Part shown: in pieces, positions 17,076 to 25,736 of the stretch
How the letters are laid out: the number at the start of each line of letters is the position of its first letter
Position numbering within the stretch: the stretch's first letter is position 1
Assembly: GCA_002748425.1 (NCBI GenBank)
Contig: PDSJ01000014.1
Coordinates: forward strand, 1-64,000
DNA: 64,000 nt
From: a candidate division KSB3 bacterium
GTDB lineage: Bacteria > Moduliflexota > Moduliflexia > Moduliflexales > Moduliflexaceae
Reading direction: 5' to 3'
Program-made: the position numbers and the translations under genes
Notes under the pieces: generated by a model
Databases searched by the model: none
Told to the model about the DNA's origin: nothing
Seen by the model: the letters and a program-made list of their open reading frames with translations, nothing else

Positions 17076-17206
17076 CAAGGTGCCCAGCGCGACGGCTCTA
17101 TCTTTCTTTGCCGTCTCCTGCCGGAATTCGACTTTTGCCGCTCCGTTCTCTTCAACGAACAAGGCCCTTGTCTCAATTTTCCTCCAGCCAGCGGTATATT
17201 TTTTTC

Positions 17207-17235
17207 TTGACCATTTCATAAGCCTATGATGTAAT
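17207..17235 (+). promoter_or_regulatory. Probable promoter of the PASTA gene
   Basis: TTGACC (17207-17212), a 17-bp spacer and TGTAAT (17230-17235), each 5 of 6 to consensus. Predicted start near 17242. Confidence 0.65.
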
Positions 17236-17329
17236 TTTAAACGGCTCCTCTGAAAATCAGGTGTAGGATATGCTGGTGGTAGCTTATGGCGGAATGCCCG
17301 AGTCTATCCCACTTTTTCCCTGTGCAATT

Positions 17330-18244
17330 ATGAAAAGATACATTAAATATTGTATGATCTGCCTCTGCATGTTTCTCTGGGTAAATCCCGCTGCTGGATA
17401 TCTGGAAATTATGGCTGAGGGCAGAGAGCCTTTAAAAGTCGTTGTGCCGAACCTGAAAGGCATCCCATCCGACTTAGCGCTTCAAATTGTGCAGCTTGTC
17501 GGCTTGAATGGAAAAATTCAGCACGCTGGACCTCATACTGTGATGGTCATTGCTCAACAGCCAGCTCCGGGAGCACTGGTCGCCTCTGGCAGTCAGATTG
17601 TCTTGAGCCTCGGTGAGACAGTAAGACCTGAACCAAGGTCAACAACTCAGGTCACTTTGCAAAGGGCTGGACAAGGCGGGGCAGGACTCGCTGCTCCAGT
17701 AGTTCCTGCAACTCAGCAAAACCAAATGTCAATCATGTATGCCCCGAAAAAATCAGTTGAAGTGGGGACCCCTCTGGCATGGTTTCCGAGACAATTTTTG
17801 AGAAATGAGCACAGCAGGTCGATGGTGCCCTTTCTTCAGCGAGAACTGCCGAAGACAAAGGAGAACCCTTACGGCGTGAAGCCTTTCAGAATGACGTCCA
17901 GCGGATCGCTGCCGATCGTGCTTGTGCCGACTCAGGGCTGGCAGTATGGCTGGATACCATCCCTCGACCGTGTTGCGCCACCGCAGTCTCCGGGCGTCAG
18001 CGCGTCACCCGGAGTTGCTCCGGTCATTTTATCGTCTGGTGCTTCTGCCATCCAGGTCCCTTCATACATCCGTTTGAGCCTTTCAGATGCAAAGCTTTCC
18101 ATCAGAAACAGAGGGCTTGCTGTCGGAACGGTTGTGAGCGTAGCGCATTCTCAGATGCGAAGCGGACTTGTTGTTCAGCAGTCTCCGTCAGCAGGCGTTC
18201 TGGTGCCGCAAGGAACAGCGATCAGTCTTTGGGTGGTCAAGTAA
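17330..18244 (+). CDS. Secreted protein with two PASTA domains
   Basis: A 304-residue protein. From ATG 17330 there is a signal peptide (MKRYIKYCMICLCMFLWVNPAAG). The first PASTA-like domain is at ~residues 37-95 (VVVPNLKGIPSDLALQIVQLVGL ... QQPAPGALVASGSQIVLSLG). A Pro/Ser/Gln-rich middle of about 140 residues follows, then a second PASTA domain at the C-terminus (ending QQSPSAGVLVPQGTAISLWV). PASTA domains bind peptidoglycan or muropeptides and usually belong to Ser/Thr kinases or PBPs; here they stand alone without kinase or transpeptidase. An in-frame ATG at 17270, with a TAGGAT ahead and only 28 nt from the predicted start of transcription, is a real alternative start. Confidence 0.7.
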   Translation: MKRYIKYCMICLCMFLWVNPAAGYLEIMAEGREPLKVVVPNLKGIPSDLALQIVQLVGLNGKIQHAGPHTVMVIAQQPAPGALVASGSQIVLSLGETVRPEPRSTTQVTLQRAGQGGAGLAAPVVPATQQNQMSIMYAPKKSVEVGTPLAWFPRQFLRNEHSRSMVPFLQRELPKTKENPYGVKPFRMTSSGSLPIVLVPTQGWQYGWIPSLDRVAPPQSPGVSASPGVAPVILSSGASAIQVPSYIRLSLSDAKLSIRNRGLAVGTVVSVAHSQMRSGLVVQQSPSAGVLVPQGTAISLWVVK

Positions 18245-18265
18245 TTGACAGAATCTTGCCGGGCA

Positions 18266-18307
18266 GCGGGAATCCCTGAGCGTTTCTGTTGTCCCGCAAT
18301 TTTTTTG
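18266..18307 (+). terminator. Possible terminator after the PASTA gene
   Basis: GCGGGA (18266-18271) and TCCCGC (18292-18297) flank a 20-nt loop and are followed by AATTTTTTT. The stem is short, so this is tentative. The rest of 18245-18600 holds only the promoter listed next; a short open frame here looks spurious. Confidence 0.45.
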
Positions 18308-18428
18308 CCTGTATTGGGCGCATTGCCAACAGCCGTACTGAGCAGAGGAAATCGATTCCTGCTTCATACGTATTTAAACGCGGCGGCTTTGCCCGACAAA
18401 AGTCCTCACTCTCTACGTAAAATCTTTA

Positions 18429-18458
18429 TTGACATTTCACCGCGAGTCTTCTGATACT
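18429..18458 (+). promoter_or_regulatory. Probable promoter of the amino-sugar cluster
   Basis: TTGACA (18429-18434) with GATACT (18453-18458) at an 18-bp spacing, or TGATAC at 17 bp. It lies about 145 bp upstream of nagA and is the only good candidate in the gap. Confidence 0.6.
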
Positions 18459-18603
18459 TAGACTGTCAAAAACTCATTCTGTCGGGAAAGGTCGTTGTGA
18501 AACGGCTGAAATTCTATCTGAAATCATCAAGTGTGGAATTGATGTTTGGCGGCTGATGATGCTCCAGAAAAGGAAGACAGTTCAGGGCTGATGAGTTGTG
18601 ATT

Positions 18604-19785
18604 ATGATCTATAAAGGACGTTTTATATTTACAGAAGAGCCTGTTCGGATAACAGTCCGCGATACGCGTATTGCAGCTGTTGAGCCTCTCGTGGATTCCT
18701 ACGATCTGCCGTATATTTCGCCCGGGTTTATTGATATGCAGGTCAACGGGTATAAGGGAAACGATTACAGCCTGGAAGGATTCTCGCCGCAGCATCTTCG
18801 TCATATTCTGCACGAATTAGCCTCCAGCGGAGTCACACAGCATCTTCCGACTCTTATCAGTGCGCCTCAGCCTCGTATGTTGAAGACATTAGGCGTGATT
18901 GCCGGGCAGCGAGCGGCTCATCGTGATGTGGCGCACGCGATCCCCGGAATTCATCTTGAGGGCCCCTGTATTTCCGGAGAAGACGGACCGCGCGGGGTGC
19001 ATGACCCGACTGTGCTGCGTGATCCGGATATCGCTGAATTTGAAGAATGGCAGGAAGCCGCCGACGGTCATATTTCCATGATTACGCTTGCACCTGAACG
19101 TCGGGGTGCGCTTAAATTTATCGAGTATATTTCGGAAGCCGGCGTGATTGCCGCCATCGGGCATTCAGCGGCTGAACCGGAGTTGATTCGGGAGGCCGTT
19201 GCTGCCGGCGCTCAATTCTCAACACATCTTGGGAATGGCAGTCATGCTCAACTGCCGCGATTGCACAATTACCTCTGGGAACAACTTGCTGCTGACGAAT
19301 TACGCGCCGGCATTATTTCTGACGGATTTCATCTCCCAGCATCAGTCGTCAAGACCCTGAGCAGAGCGAAAGGACTCGAACGTCTGGTTCTGGTCAGCGA
19401 TGCGGCTCTACTTGGAGGTCTGCGGCCGGGGATACATACATGGGGGAATCTTGATGTTCAGGTCTATGAAGATGGTCATCTTGGATTGGCGGGAACGAAA
19501 TTTCTGGCTGGAGCCGGTCATCTTTTAGATTGGGATATCGTACAATTTATGCGCTTTACCGGACACAATCTTTCGGAAAGCATCCGGCTTTGTACAGTGA
19601 ATCCGGCAGCATTGCTCAAGTTCTCTCCTGGGAAAGAAGCATTGAAAGTCGGGGCTCCGGCGGACTTGACCATCTTCAGGACGCAGCCGGGCGCTCGTGC
19701 CCTGCATATCCTCAAGACGATCAGTCATGGAATAGAAGTCTACAATCATGCTTCCGAACTGTCGGAAGAAAACGCCTGTGAGTGA
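18604..19785 (+). CDS. nagA: N-acetylglucosamine-6-phosphate deacetylase (NagA)
   Basis: Amidohydrolase that removes acetate from N-acetylglucosamine-6-phosphate, giving GlcN-6-P for NagB. About 393 residues. Motifs: PGFIDMQVNG (~40-49), GIHLEGPCIS with the metal-ligand Glu (~120-129), IGHS (~187-190), THLGNG and SDGFHLP, then VSDAALLGG with the catalytic Asp. The usual THLFNAM is replaced by THLGNGSH, seen in divergent NagA-like deacetylases, so the exact amino sugar may differ. Start: ATG 18604 is chosen; a GTG two codons earlier is also possible. A downstream GTG overlaps the stop codon, and nagB lies 5 kb further on, so nagA and nagB bracket the cluster. Confidence 0.85.
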   Translation: MIYKGRFIFTEEPVRITVRDTRIAAVEPLVDSYDLPYISPGFIDMQVNGYKGNDYSLEGFSPQHLRHILHELASSGVTQHLPTLISAPQPRMLKTLGVIAGQRAAHRDVAHAIPGIHLEGPCISGEDGPRGVHDPTVLRDPDIAEFEEWQEAADGHISMITLAPERRGALKFIEYISEAGVIAAIGHSAAEPELIREAVAAGAQFSTHLGNGSHAQLPRLHNYLWEQLAADELRAGIISDGFHLPASVVKTLSRAKGLERLVLVSDAALLGGLRPGIHTWGNLDVQVYEDGHLGLAGTKFLAGAGHLLDWDIVQFMRFTGHNLSESIRLCTVNPAALLKFSPGKEALKVGAPADLTIFRTQPGARALHILKTISHGIEVYNHASELSEENACE

Positions 19786-20282
19786 AAATGAATGCGGTAC
19801 TCATCAAAATCTTATGCGATGAGTCGCAGCCAGTCATCGGGGAGGTGGTGTTTGCGCAATGGAACGGGGGCTTTCTAAGGCTCTATCGGGCACTCAGCAG
19901 ACTCAGTGCCCGGGGCTATCCGATTCCGGGGCGCAGCTTTGAGAGGGCCGAAAAACTCGGAACGATCCTGGCGGGGGAAGTGCTCAAGATTCTGGAACGT
20001 ATCGATCTTAAAGCAGATGTCGTCGTTGCAGCAAAGCGGAAGCTTCTTTCATTGACATTAAAGGCACTGCCGACACTCGATGGGGAACTCTTTGTTGAAA
20101 TCGGCCTGAACATCAAGGCAAAGTCACCCTTTGCGCAGACCTGTCTTGTGGGATATGCTAATGGATAGGTCGGCTATCTCCCAACTGCCAAAGCGTTCCG
20201 GGAAGGAGGCTATGAAGCTGTTACATCAAGATTTCCGCCCGAAAGCGTGGCGATTATCGAAAATGAATCGATCGGCTTATGA
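19782..20282 (+). pseudogene. Decayed neutral ceramidase-like gene, C-terminal remnant with in-frame amber stop
   Basis: Frame 19782-20168 (GTG start overlapping the nagA stop, ATG at 19788) ends GYANG-TAG. The same frame continues VGYLPTAKAFREGGYEAV... to TGA at 20280-20282. In the neutral/alkaline non-lysosomal ceramidase-like family the C-terminus reads ...GELFVEIGL..IKA.SPF....GYANG.VGYLPT..AF.EGGYE, so TAG falls on a position normally coding for an amino acid. The family is usually 400-500 residues; here only about 165 codons remain, and the segment before GELFVEIGL is shortened too. It is therefore most likely a dead gene inside the nag operon. Amber readthrough is the less likely option. 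Confidence 0.65.
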
Positions 20283-20310
20283 CGATCTTTAATGAGATGA
20301 GGAAGAGAGC

Positions 20311-21627
20311 ATGAACGAAGAACACAGTCGCTTGGCACTCCGGGGAGGATCAAAACACGTTCGCAGTGATCCCGGCGAGATGTTTACATGGCCGATTGTC
20401 ACTGAGGAAGATGAACAGGCCGTGCTCGATGTGCTGCGTCAGAGAAAGATGAGTGCTACCGACATCACGAAACAATTCGAGCGGGAATTTGCCGAATGGA
20501 TGGGAGCAGCGTATGCGCTGGGCACGTGTAATGGAAGCGCAGGTCTCCTTGCCGCCATGTGGGCCTGCGGTGTTGGAGCGGGGGATGAAATTATCTGCCC
20601 GAGTATGACCTATTGGGCAAGTGCCTTGCCTGCGTTATCGCTGGGGGCGGCCGTGCATTTTGCCGATATCGATCCGGAAACATTATGTCTTGATCCAAAG
20701 GATATCGAGCATCGCATCTGTGAAAAAACAAAGGCGATTGTTGTGGTCCATTATGCCGGTCATCCTTGTGATATGGACAGGATCCTGCCAATTGCGCGGA
20801 AATATGGGATAAAGGTTATCGAAGATGTCTCCCATGCCCAGGGCAGTCTGTATAAAGGGAGAATCTGCGGAACGTTGGGGGATATCGGTGTTATGAGCCT
20901 GATGACAGGAAAAAGTTTTGCTGTCGGTGAGGCGGGGATGAGCGTGACAAACGATCGGCATCTTTACGAACGCTGTGTTGCTTTCGGGCATTATGAGCGA
21001 ACAGGTGCATTCTCGCGTTTTAACCCGCCGGATAAACAGGTCACTGATCCTGAACTTGCCGAATACGCGGGCGTTCCATTGGGCGGCTGCAAGCATCGCA
21101 TGAATCAAAGCTGTTCGGCAATGGGACGTGTGCAGTTGAAATATTATCCTGAACGCATCAACGAGATCCAGAAGTCGTTGAACTATTTTTGGGATCTTCT
21201 TGAAGGTTTACCCGGAATCAAGCCTCATAGACCAGCGAAAGATTTGGGTCGTACAACGATGGGAGGCTGGTACTATCCTCAGGGATTATATCGAGCTGAA
21301 GAGCTTGGCGGATTATCCTGCGAAAAATTTTGCGAGGCGGTCAGGGCCGAAGGTGTGTCCAACTGCTATCCTGGCGGCAATGATCCGCTCCATCTGCATC
21401 CCGTCTTTCACAGGGCTGATGTTTTCAATATGGGCAAACCCACGATGCTGGCATTCGGCCAACGTGATGTCAGGCAGGGGAAAGGGGCGCTTCCGGTTTC
21501 GGAGCGCATTCACGAAATTAGCGTTTCGATCCCCTGGTTTAAGCACTATCGATCTGCTATCATTGAAGAATATGCCGGGGCGTTTCGTAAAGTCGTAGAA
21601 AAGAGTTCCTGTATTACTGGGGAATAA
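20311..21627 (+). CDS. DegT/DnrJ/EryC1/StrS-family PLP aminotransferase
   Basis: A 438-residue type I-fold PLP enzyme of the sugar aminotransferase family. Hallmarks: MSATDITKQFEREFAEWMGA (~50-69), CNGSAGLLAAMWACGVGAGDEIICPSMTYWAS cofactor-phosphate loop, VIEDVSHAQGSLYKG (PLP-binding Asp and His), and the Schiff-base lysine in MTGKSFAVGEAGM (~residue 207). Such enzymes transaminate keto-sugars, normally in antibiotic or O-antigen synthesis; this one instead lies between nagA and nagB with a TRAP importer. It could run in reverse to deaminate an imported amino sugar, or process a cyclitol. The substrate cannot be told. The ribosome site is GAGGAAGAGAG just before ATG 20311. Confidence 0.88.
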   Translation: MNEEHSRLALRGGSKHVRSDPGEMFTWPIVTEEDEQAVLDVLRQRKMSATDITKQFEREFAEWMGAAYALGTCNGSAGLLAAMWACGVGAGDEIICPSMTYWASALPALSLGAAVHFADIDPETLCLDPKDIEHRICEKTKAIVVVHYAGHPCDMDRILPIARKYGIKVIEDVSHAQGSLYKGRICGTLGDIGVMSLMTGKSFAVGEAGMSVTNDRHLYERCVAFGHYERTGAFSRFNPPDKQVTDPELAEYAGVPLGGCKHRMNQSCSAMGRVQLKYYPERINEIQKSLNYFWDLLEGLPGIKPHRPAKDLGRTTMGGWYYPQGLYRAEELGGLSCEKFCEAVRAEGVSNCYPGGNDPLHLHPVFHRADVFNMGKPTMLAFGQRDVRQGKGALPVSERIHEISVSIPWFKHYRSAIIEEYAGAFRKVVEKSSCITGE

Positions 21628-21835
21628 GGTACAAACAACGTTCGTTCGATGCAGTCTTGAAAAACGACACGCACGGGAGCCGTGCGAAAGCAAGATTCTC
21701 GACAACTGCAAAGAGAAGGGGGTGATGCCGGAGAAGACGTTTGGGTGTCTCATGATTTCGCAGGAAGAGAACTGGTGGAGGTCGTGGCTCTCTTGACAAC
21801 TACAAACACGGTAAAGAATAAAAGGAGCAACTCTT

Positions 21836-22798
21836 ATGAAAAAATGTCTGTTTTTACTTGCCTTCGTCGTTGCGTGCGCAGCGATTGCAGATGCGGAAAC
21901 CGTTTCAATGCGCCTTGCCGAAAATCAGCCGGATTCTAATCCTGTGTCCGTCGCGATGTATAAATTCGCTGAATTGGCGGCAGAAAAATCAAACGGTGAA
22001 ATAAAAATCGACGTGTACACGAATGCGCAATTGGGGCAGGAACCCGAGTCCATCGAGCAGGTTCAACTCGGGGTCATTGAATTTGCGCGGGTCAATTCTG
22101 TTGTGCTGGCAAATGTTGCCAAAGAAATGGGGGTCTTTACCCTGCCGTATATTTTTCGTGGTACAGAGCATAAATTTAATGTCCTGGATGGCCCGGTCGG
22201 AGAGTCTGTTCTCAAAAGTCTCGAAAAATACGGCATGATCGGCTTAGGCTATATGGAAGCCGGAACCCGCTGTTTTTATACGACTGAAGGACATAAGATC
22301 GAGAAACTGGCGGATTTGAAAGGACTGAAAATTCGCGTGCAGCCGGCACCGATTTCGATTAAAATGATGGAGCTGTTAGGTGCGACGCCGACGCCGATGA
22401 ATTATGGTGAAGTGTACAGCGCCCTGCAAACCGGTGTGATTGACGGAGCGGAAAACGATTATGTCAGCTATGAGACGTCCAGTCACTATGAAGTGGCGAA
22501 GTTTTACACGGTAGACGGCCATCTGAGTCCTCCGGCCTTATTGCTCATGAATTTGAAGAGCTTTAATGCCCTGTCTCCGGAACATCAGCAGATTGTCAAA
22601 GAGGCTGCCGCAGAAGCGGTCGCGTTTGAGCGCAAAGCGATGCTGGACCATGAAGACGTCTCAAAAGACAAAGTGCTGGCTGCCGGTGTTGAGGTCATTG
22701 AAATTGATAATAGCGAATTTCAGGAAGCGGTCCAGCCGATTTATGACGAATTTCCTGAATACAAAGAGGTGATCGAAGAAATTAAAGCGACGAAATAA
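21836..22798 (+). CDS. TRAP transporter solute-binding protein, DctP family
   Basis: A 320-residue periplasmic protein: signal peptide MKKCLFLLAFVVACAAIADAE, then the DctP fold. Diagnostic stretches are ADLKGLKIRVQPAPISIKMMELLGATPTPMNYGEVYSALQTGVIDGAEN (~residues 161-209), with the arginine of KIRVQ that normally binds a substrate carboxylate. Most DctP ligands are acids (C4-dicarboxylates, sialic or uronic acids), so an acidic amino sugar is plausible given nagA/nagB. AAGGAG (21822-21827) is a good ribosome site. It is separated from the permease genes by a hairpin at 22937-22979, which would let more binding protein than permease be made. Confidence 0.92.
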   Translation: MKKCLFLLAFVVACAAIADAETVSMRLAENQPDSNPVSVAMYKFAELAAEKSNGEIKIDVYTNAQLGQEPESIEQVQLGVIEFARVNSVVLANVAKEMGVFTLPYIFRGTEHKFNVLDGPVGESVLKSLEKYGMIGLGYMEAGTRCFYTTEGHKIEKLADLKGLKIRVQPAPISIKMMELLGATPTPMNYGEVYSALQTGVIDGAENDYVSYETSSHYEVAKFYTVDGHLSPPALLLMNLKSFNALSPEHQQIVKEAAAEAVAFERKAMLDHEDVSKDKVLAAGVEVIEIDNSEFQEAVQPIYDEFPEYKEVIEEIKATK

Positions 22799-22936
22799 AT
22801 TGCATGACCGCCGGCATGCACGAACGTGTCCTTGTGTCCGGAACTTAGCTCGATGGCGCGGCTGTTGTGTCGTGCAGCTCTTGGCGTCCATGTATGACGG
22901 CACAAGAAGACTACCTTTCCGCTGAAGGGCTAATGT

Positions 22937-22984
22937 CTCACAGCTGGTCCCGGGAGCTTCGACTGTGACCGGCTGTGAGTTTTC
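22937..22984 (+). terminator. Intercistronic hairpin/attenuator between dctP- and dctQ-like genes
   Basis: CTCACAGC (22937-22944) pairs with GCTGTGAG (22972-22979). The stem extends inward by TGGTC/GACCG (one wobble), and TTTTT follows (22980-22984). It is a partial terminator or RNA-stabilising element in a 227-bp gap inside the TRAP operon. Confidence 0.65.
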
Positions 22985-23025
22985 TGAGGAGATTTTTTCT
23001 CCCGATTTCTTGAAGAGCGTTGAGT

Positions 23026-23544
23026 ATGAAAACAAAAATTATGCGGGCAGTCAAATTTGTTGATAGCGTCGCTGAACTAGGGGCAATGCTGCTGCTTGTG
23101 GTGACGATTTTCGTGACAGCATACCAGGTGCTTATGCGCTTTGTGTTTAACAATCCGACGAGCTGGTCGGAGGAAGTCACGCTGCTTTGTCTGATCTGGT
23201 TTGGATATATCGGCGTGGCAATAGGCGTAGGACGTAATTATCATATTACCATCGAGTCTGTCACAATAAAATGCCCTGGGAGGATACAAACATGGCTGCA
23301 CAAATTCAGCGACGGGCTGATTTGCGCGTTTGGCGTCATGATGGTTCAGAAAGGAATCTTACTGGTTGATGTGGCAAAAGTACAAGTGCTGCCGGCCACG
23401 CAAATCAATAAGAGTGTCATGTATCTCAGTTTGATTGTTTCAGGACTATTACTGATTCTTTACACTGGCACACGTTTATGCGGGCTGTACTCAACGTTCG
23501 AACATATTGAGGGAAACATGTCCCTGGGGAGGGAAAAAGAGTGA
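23026..23544 (+). CDS. TRAP transporter small permease, DctQ family
   Basis: A 172-residue inner-membrane protein with four TM segments (~residues 16-36, 52-70, 95-113 and 135-153). It carries the DctQ signature region FVFNNPTSWSEEVTLLCLIWFGYIG, including the conserved W-x-E-E. It associates with the large permease to form the TRAP membrane component. ATG 23026 follows a GAAGAG-type ribosome site; a TTG two codons earlier is possible. The stop codon overlaps the GTG start of the large permease (translational coupling). Confidence 0.9.
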   Translation: MKTKIMRAVKFVDSVAELGAMLLLVVTIFVTAYQVLMRFVFNNPTSWSEEVTLLCLIWFGYIGVAIGVGRNYHITIESVTIKCPGRIQTWLHKFSDGLICAFGVMMVQKGILLVDVAKVQVLPATQINKSVMYLSLIVSGLLLILYTGTRLCGLYSTFEHIEGNMSLGREKE

Positions 23545-24833
23545 CACCGGATATGACTGGAATTGTCCTGCTTTTGGGGCTCTTTTTTGCGCTGATGTTT
23601 TTACGGGTCCCGATTGCATTTGCGCTTGGCGTCTCTTCGGTCGTCACGGCGTGGTATCTGAATATTCCGACCTTGATGATTTTTCAGCGTATGGTCAATG
23701 GCGTGAACAGTTTTACATTTCTGGCGGTCCCGTTTTTTATTGTGGGCGGACAGTTGATGGCGGTGGGCGGTATCTCAGACCGGCTGATAAGATTTGCCGA
23801 TGTGCTGGTCGGAAAGCTTCGCGGAGGGCTGGCAATGGTGAATGTCTTCGCCAGCATGTTATTTGGAGGCATTTCCGGATCGTCAGTCGCTGATGTGTCC
23901 TCGATCGGCTCATTATTAATTCCCATGATGAAAAAACAAGGCTACGACAGTGATTATGCCGTTGCTGTGACGATTACCTCATCAGTGCAGGGTGTGATCA
24001 TTCCCCCAAGTCAGAATGTCATTTATTATGCCCTGGCTGCCGGTGGGCTTTCGATCGGAAAACTCTTTTTAGCCGGCTATATTCCCGGAATCATACTGGG
24101 CATTTCCTTAATGTTTGTCAGCTATCTGATCGCCGTAAAACGCCATTATCCCAAAGGGCGATCGTATGCGCTGTCTGATGTGATAAACATCACTCTCGAT
24201 GCGTTGATCGGCTTGTTTACCATTGTGATCATCATGGGCGGAGTGCTCCTGGGGATTTTTACCGCAACCGAGTCTGCCGCTGCGGCTACGGTCTATGCCG
24301 TGATTATCACCGTCTTTGTGTATCGTGAGATGCCCTTAAGTGCAATATATACAGTCTTGCGGGAGTCCTTACGAACCTTATCGATGATCGTTGCGATTAT
24401 CGGAACCTCGGCCGCGTTTGCGTTTTTATTGGCCTACTTGAAGGTGCCTGCGATTGTCACCAGTTTTCTTCTTACAATATCCGACAGTAAGATCGTGATC
24501 ATCCTGCTGATCAATCTGCTGCTGCTGGTATTAGGCATGTTAATGGATATGGGGGTTCTGATTCTGCTCTTAACTCCGATTCTGCTCCCGGTAGCTGTAA
24601 AAATCGGCATCGACCCGATCCAGTTCGGGATTATAATGATGCTGAATCTCGGGATCGGGCTTTGCACGCCGCCGGTCGGAACTTCACTCTTTGTCGGATG
24701 CGCGATTGCAGACCTGCCTATCGAGAAATCGTTCAAGGCCTTATTGCCGTTTTATACTGTAATGTTCTGCGTGTTATTATTGGTCAGTTTTGTTCCAGAA
24801 GTGTCCTTGTACTTATCGAATTTCCTGAATTAG
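23541..24833 (+). CDS. TRAP transporter large permease, DctM family
   Basis: A 430-residue, about 12-TM permease of the Na+-coupled TRAP family. Characteristic pieces are MFLRVPIAFALGVSS, the helical hairpin region FGGISGSSVADVSSIGSLLIPMMKKQGYDSDYAVAVT (~residues 112-148), IIPPSQNVIYY and LNLGIGLCTPPVGTSLFV near the C-terminus. It starts at GTG 23541, overlapping the DctQ stop, with GGGAGGG a few bases upstream. With the preceding two genes it makes a full DctPQM importer placed between the aminotransferase and nagB. Confidence 0.93.
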   Translation: MTPDMTGIVLLLGLFFALMFLRVPIAFALGVSSVVTAWYLNIPTLMIFQRMVNGVNSFTFLAVPFFIVGGQLMAVGGISDRLIRFADVLVGKLRGGLAMVNVFASMLFGGISGSSVADVSSIGSLLIPMMKKQGYDSDYAVAVTITSSVQGVIIPPSQNVIYYALAAGGLSIGKLFLAGYIPGIILGISLMFVSYLIAVKRHYPKGRSYALSDVINITLDALIGLFTIVIIMGGVLLGIFTATESAAAATVYAVIITVFVYREMPLSAIYTVLRESLRTLSMIVAIIGTSAAFAFLLAYLKVPAIVTSFLLTISDSKIVIILLINLLLLVLGMLMDMGVLILLLTPILLPVAVKIGIDPIQFGIIMMLNLGIGLCTPPVGTSLFVGCAIADLPIEKSFKALLPFYTVMFCVLLLVSFVPEVSLYLSNFLN

Positions 24834-24899
24834 TGTATGACATAACTGCAATACAGATGACGACATCCTTATAACACTTAAAAAAACAAAGGAGAGACA

Positions 24900-25673
24900 A
24901 TGCATAGTACACGATATTCCACAAGCGTTGAAATGGGGCAGGCTGCTGCCGAATGCGGTGCTGAAGCCATTCGGCAGGCCATCCGGGATAACGGCCGCGC
25001 AAATATCATTCTGGCGACTGGTGCAAGCCAATTTGAAATGCTGAACGCCCTGGTCGGGCTTCCCGATATCGAATGGAGCAAGGTCACGGTCTTCCATCTT
25101 GACGAATACATCGCGATGCCTGAGACGCATCCGGCCAGCTTTCGTAAGTATTTAAAGGAGCGGTTTGTTGCAAAGCTCCCCACGCTCAAGGCCTTTCATT
25201 TTGTCGAAGGCGATCGTCCCGATCCTGCCGGGGAATGCCTGAGATTAGGGCGTATTATCGTAGAACATCCGATTGATACAGCGTTTATCGGGATCGGCGA
25301 GAACGGACATCTGGCATTTAACGATCCGCCGGCGGATTTTGAAATTGAAGACCCTTATATTGTCGTGGAATTAGACGAAGCATGCCGTAAGCAGCAACTC
25401 GGCGAAGGTTGGTTCGAAAGCCTTGATGACGTGCCGACCCAGGCGATTTCAATGAGTATCCGCCATATCATGAAAAGCCGGAGAATTATCGTCACTGTCC
25501 CTGACGAACGGAAAGCACAGGCGGTCAAATCTGCTGTTGAAGGCGAGGTTTGCACACGTTGTCCGGCCTCGATTTTACAGACGCATGCTGACTGTCATCT
25601 TTTTATGGATACAGGTTCCTCTAAGTTGCTGAGCGACGAAGCCCCAGGAAAGAGACAAGGCGCAACGCATTGA
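24900..25673 (+). CDS. nagB: Glucosamine-6-phosphate deaminase-family enzyme (NagB-like)
   Basis: A 257-residue enzyme of the NagB/6-phosphogluconolactonase superfamily that converts GlcN-6-P to fructose-6-P and ammonia. The catalytic stretch [12 protein letters not shown] (Asp base, ~residue 64) and the [14 protein letters not shown] loop (~133-146) are present. [37 protein letters not shown] matches the C-terminal conserved block. The ribosome site AAAGGAGAG precedes ATG 24900. It closes the nagA / aminotransferase / TRAP cluster, so imported amino sugar would end as fructose-6-P. Divergence from E. coli NagB leaves open a related amino-sugar phosphate as substrate. Confidence 0.88.
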   Translation: MHSTRYSTSVEMGQAAAECGAEAIRQAIRDNGRANIILATGASQFEMLNALVGLPDIEWSKVTVFHLDEYIAMPETHPASFRKYLKERFVAKLPTLKAFHFVEGDRPDPAGECLRLGRIIVEHPIDTAFIGIGENGHLAFNDPPADFEIEDPYIVVELDEACRKQQLGEGWFESLDDVPTQAISMSIRHIMKSRRIIVTVPDERKAQAVKSAVEGEVCTRCPASILQTHADCHLFMDTGSSKLLSDEAPGKRQGATH

Positions 25674-25736
25674 TTTCATCGGGCGCTTGCGGCACTGTTT
25701 TGAGCAGCAGCCGTCCAGGCGAGAAACAGACGATAG

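Noticed and set aside
18245..18454. 69-codon open frame after the PASTA gene
   Set aside because: No ribosome site or recognisable protein; it covers a probable terminator and part of the nagA promoter.
21671..21685. GCACGG-GAG-CCGTGC hairpin upstream of the dctP-like gene
   Set aside because: Short, no T-run and no link to a ribosome site; not convincing as terminator or riboswitch.
21793..21820. TTGACA upstream of the dctP-like gene as a promoter
   Set aside because: No acceptable -10 at 16-18 bp, and transcription would start inside the ribosome site.
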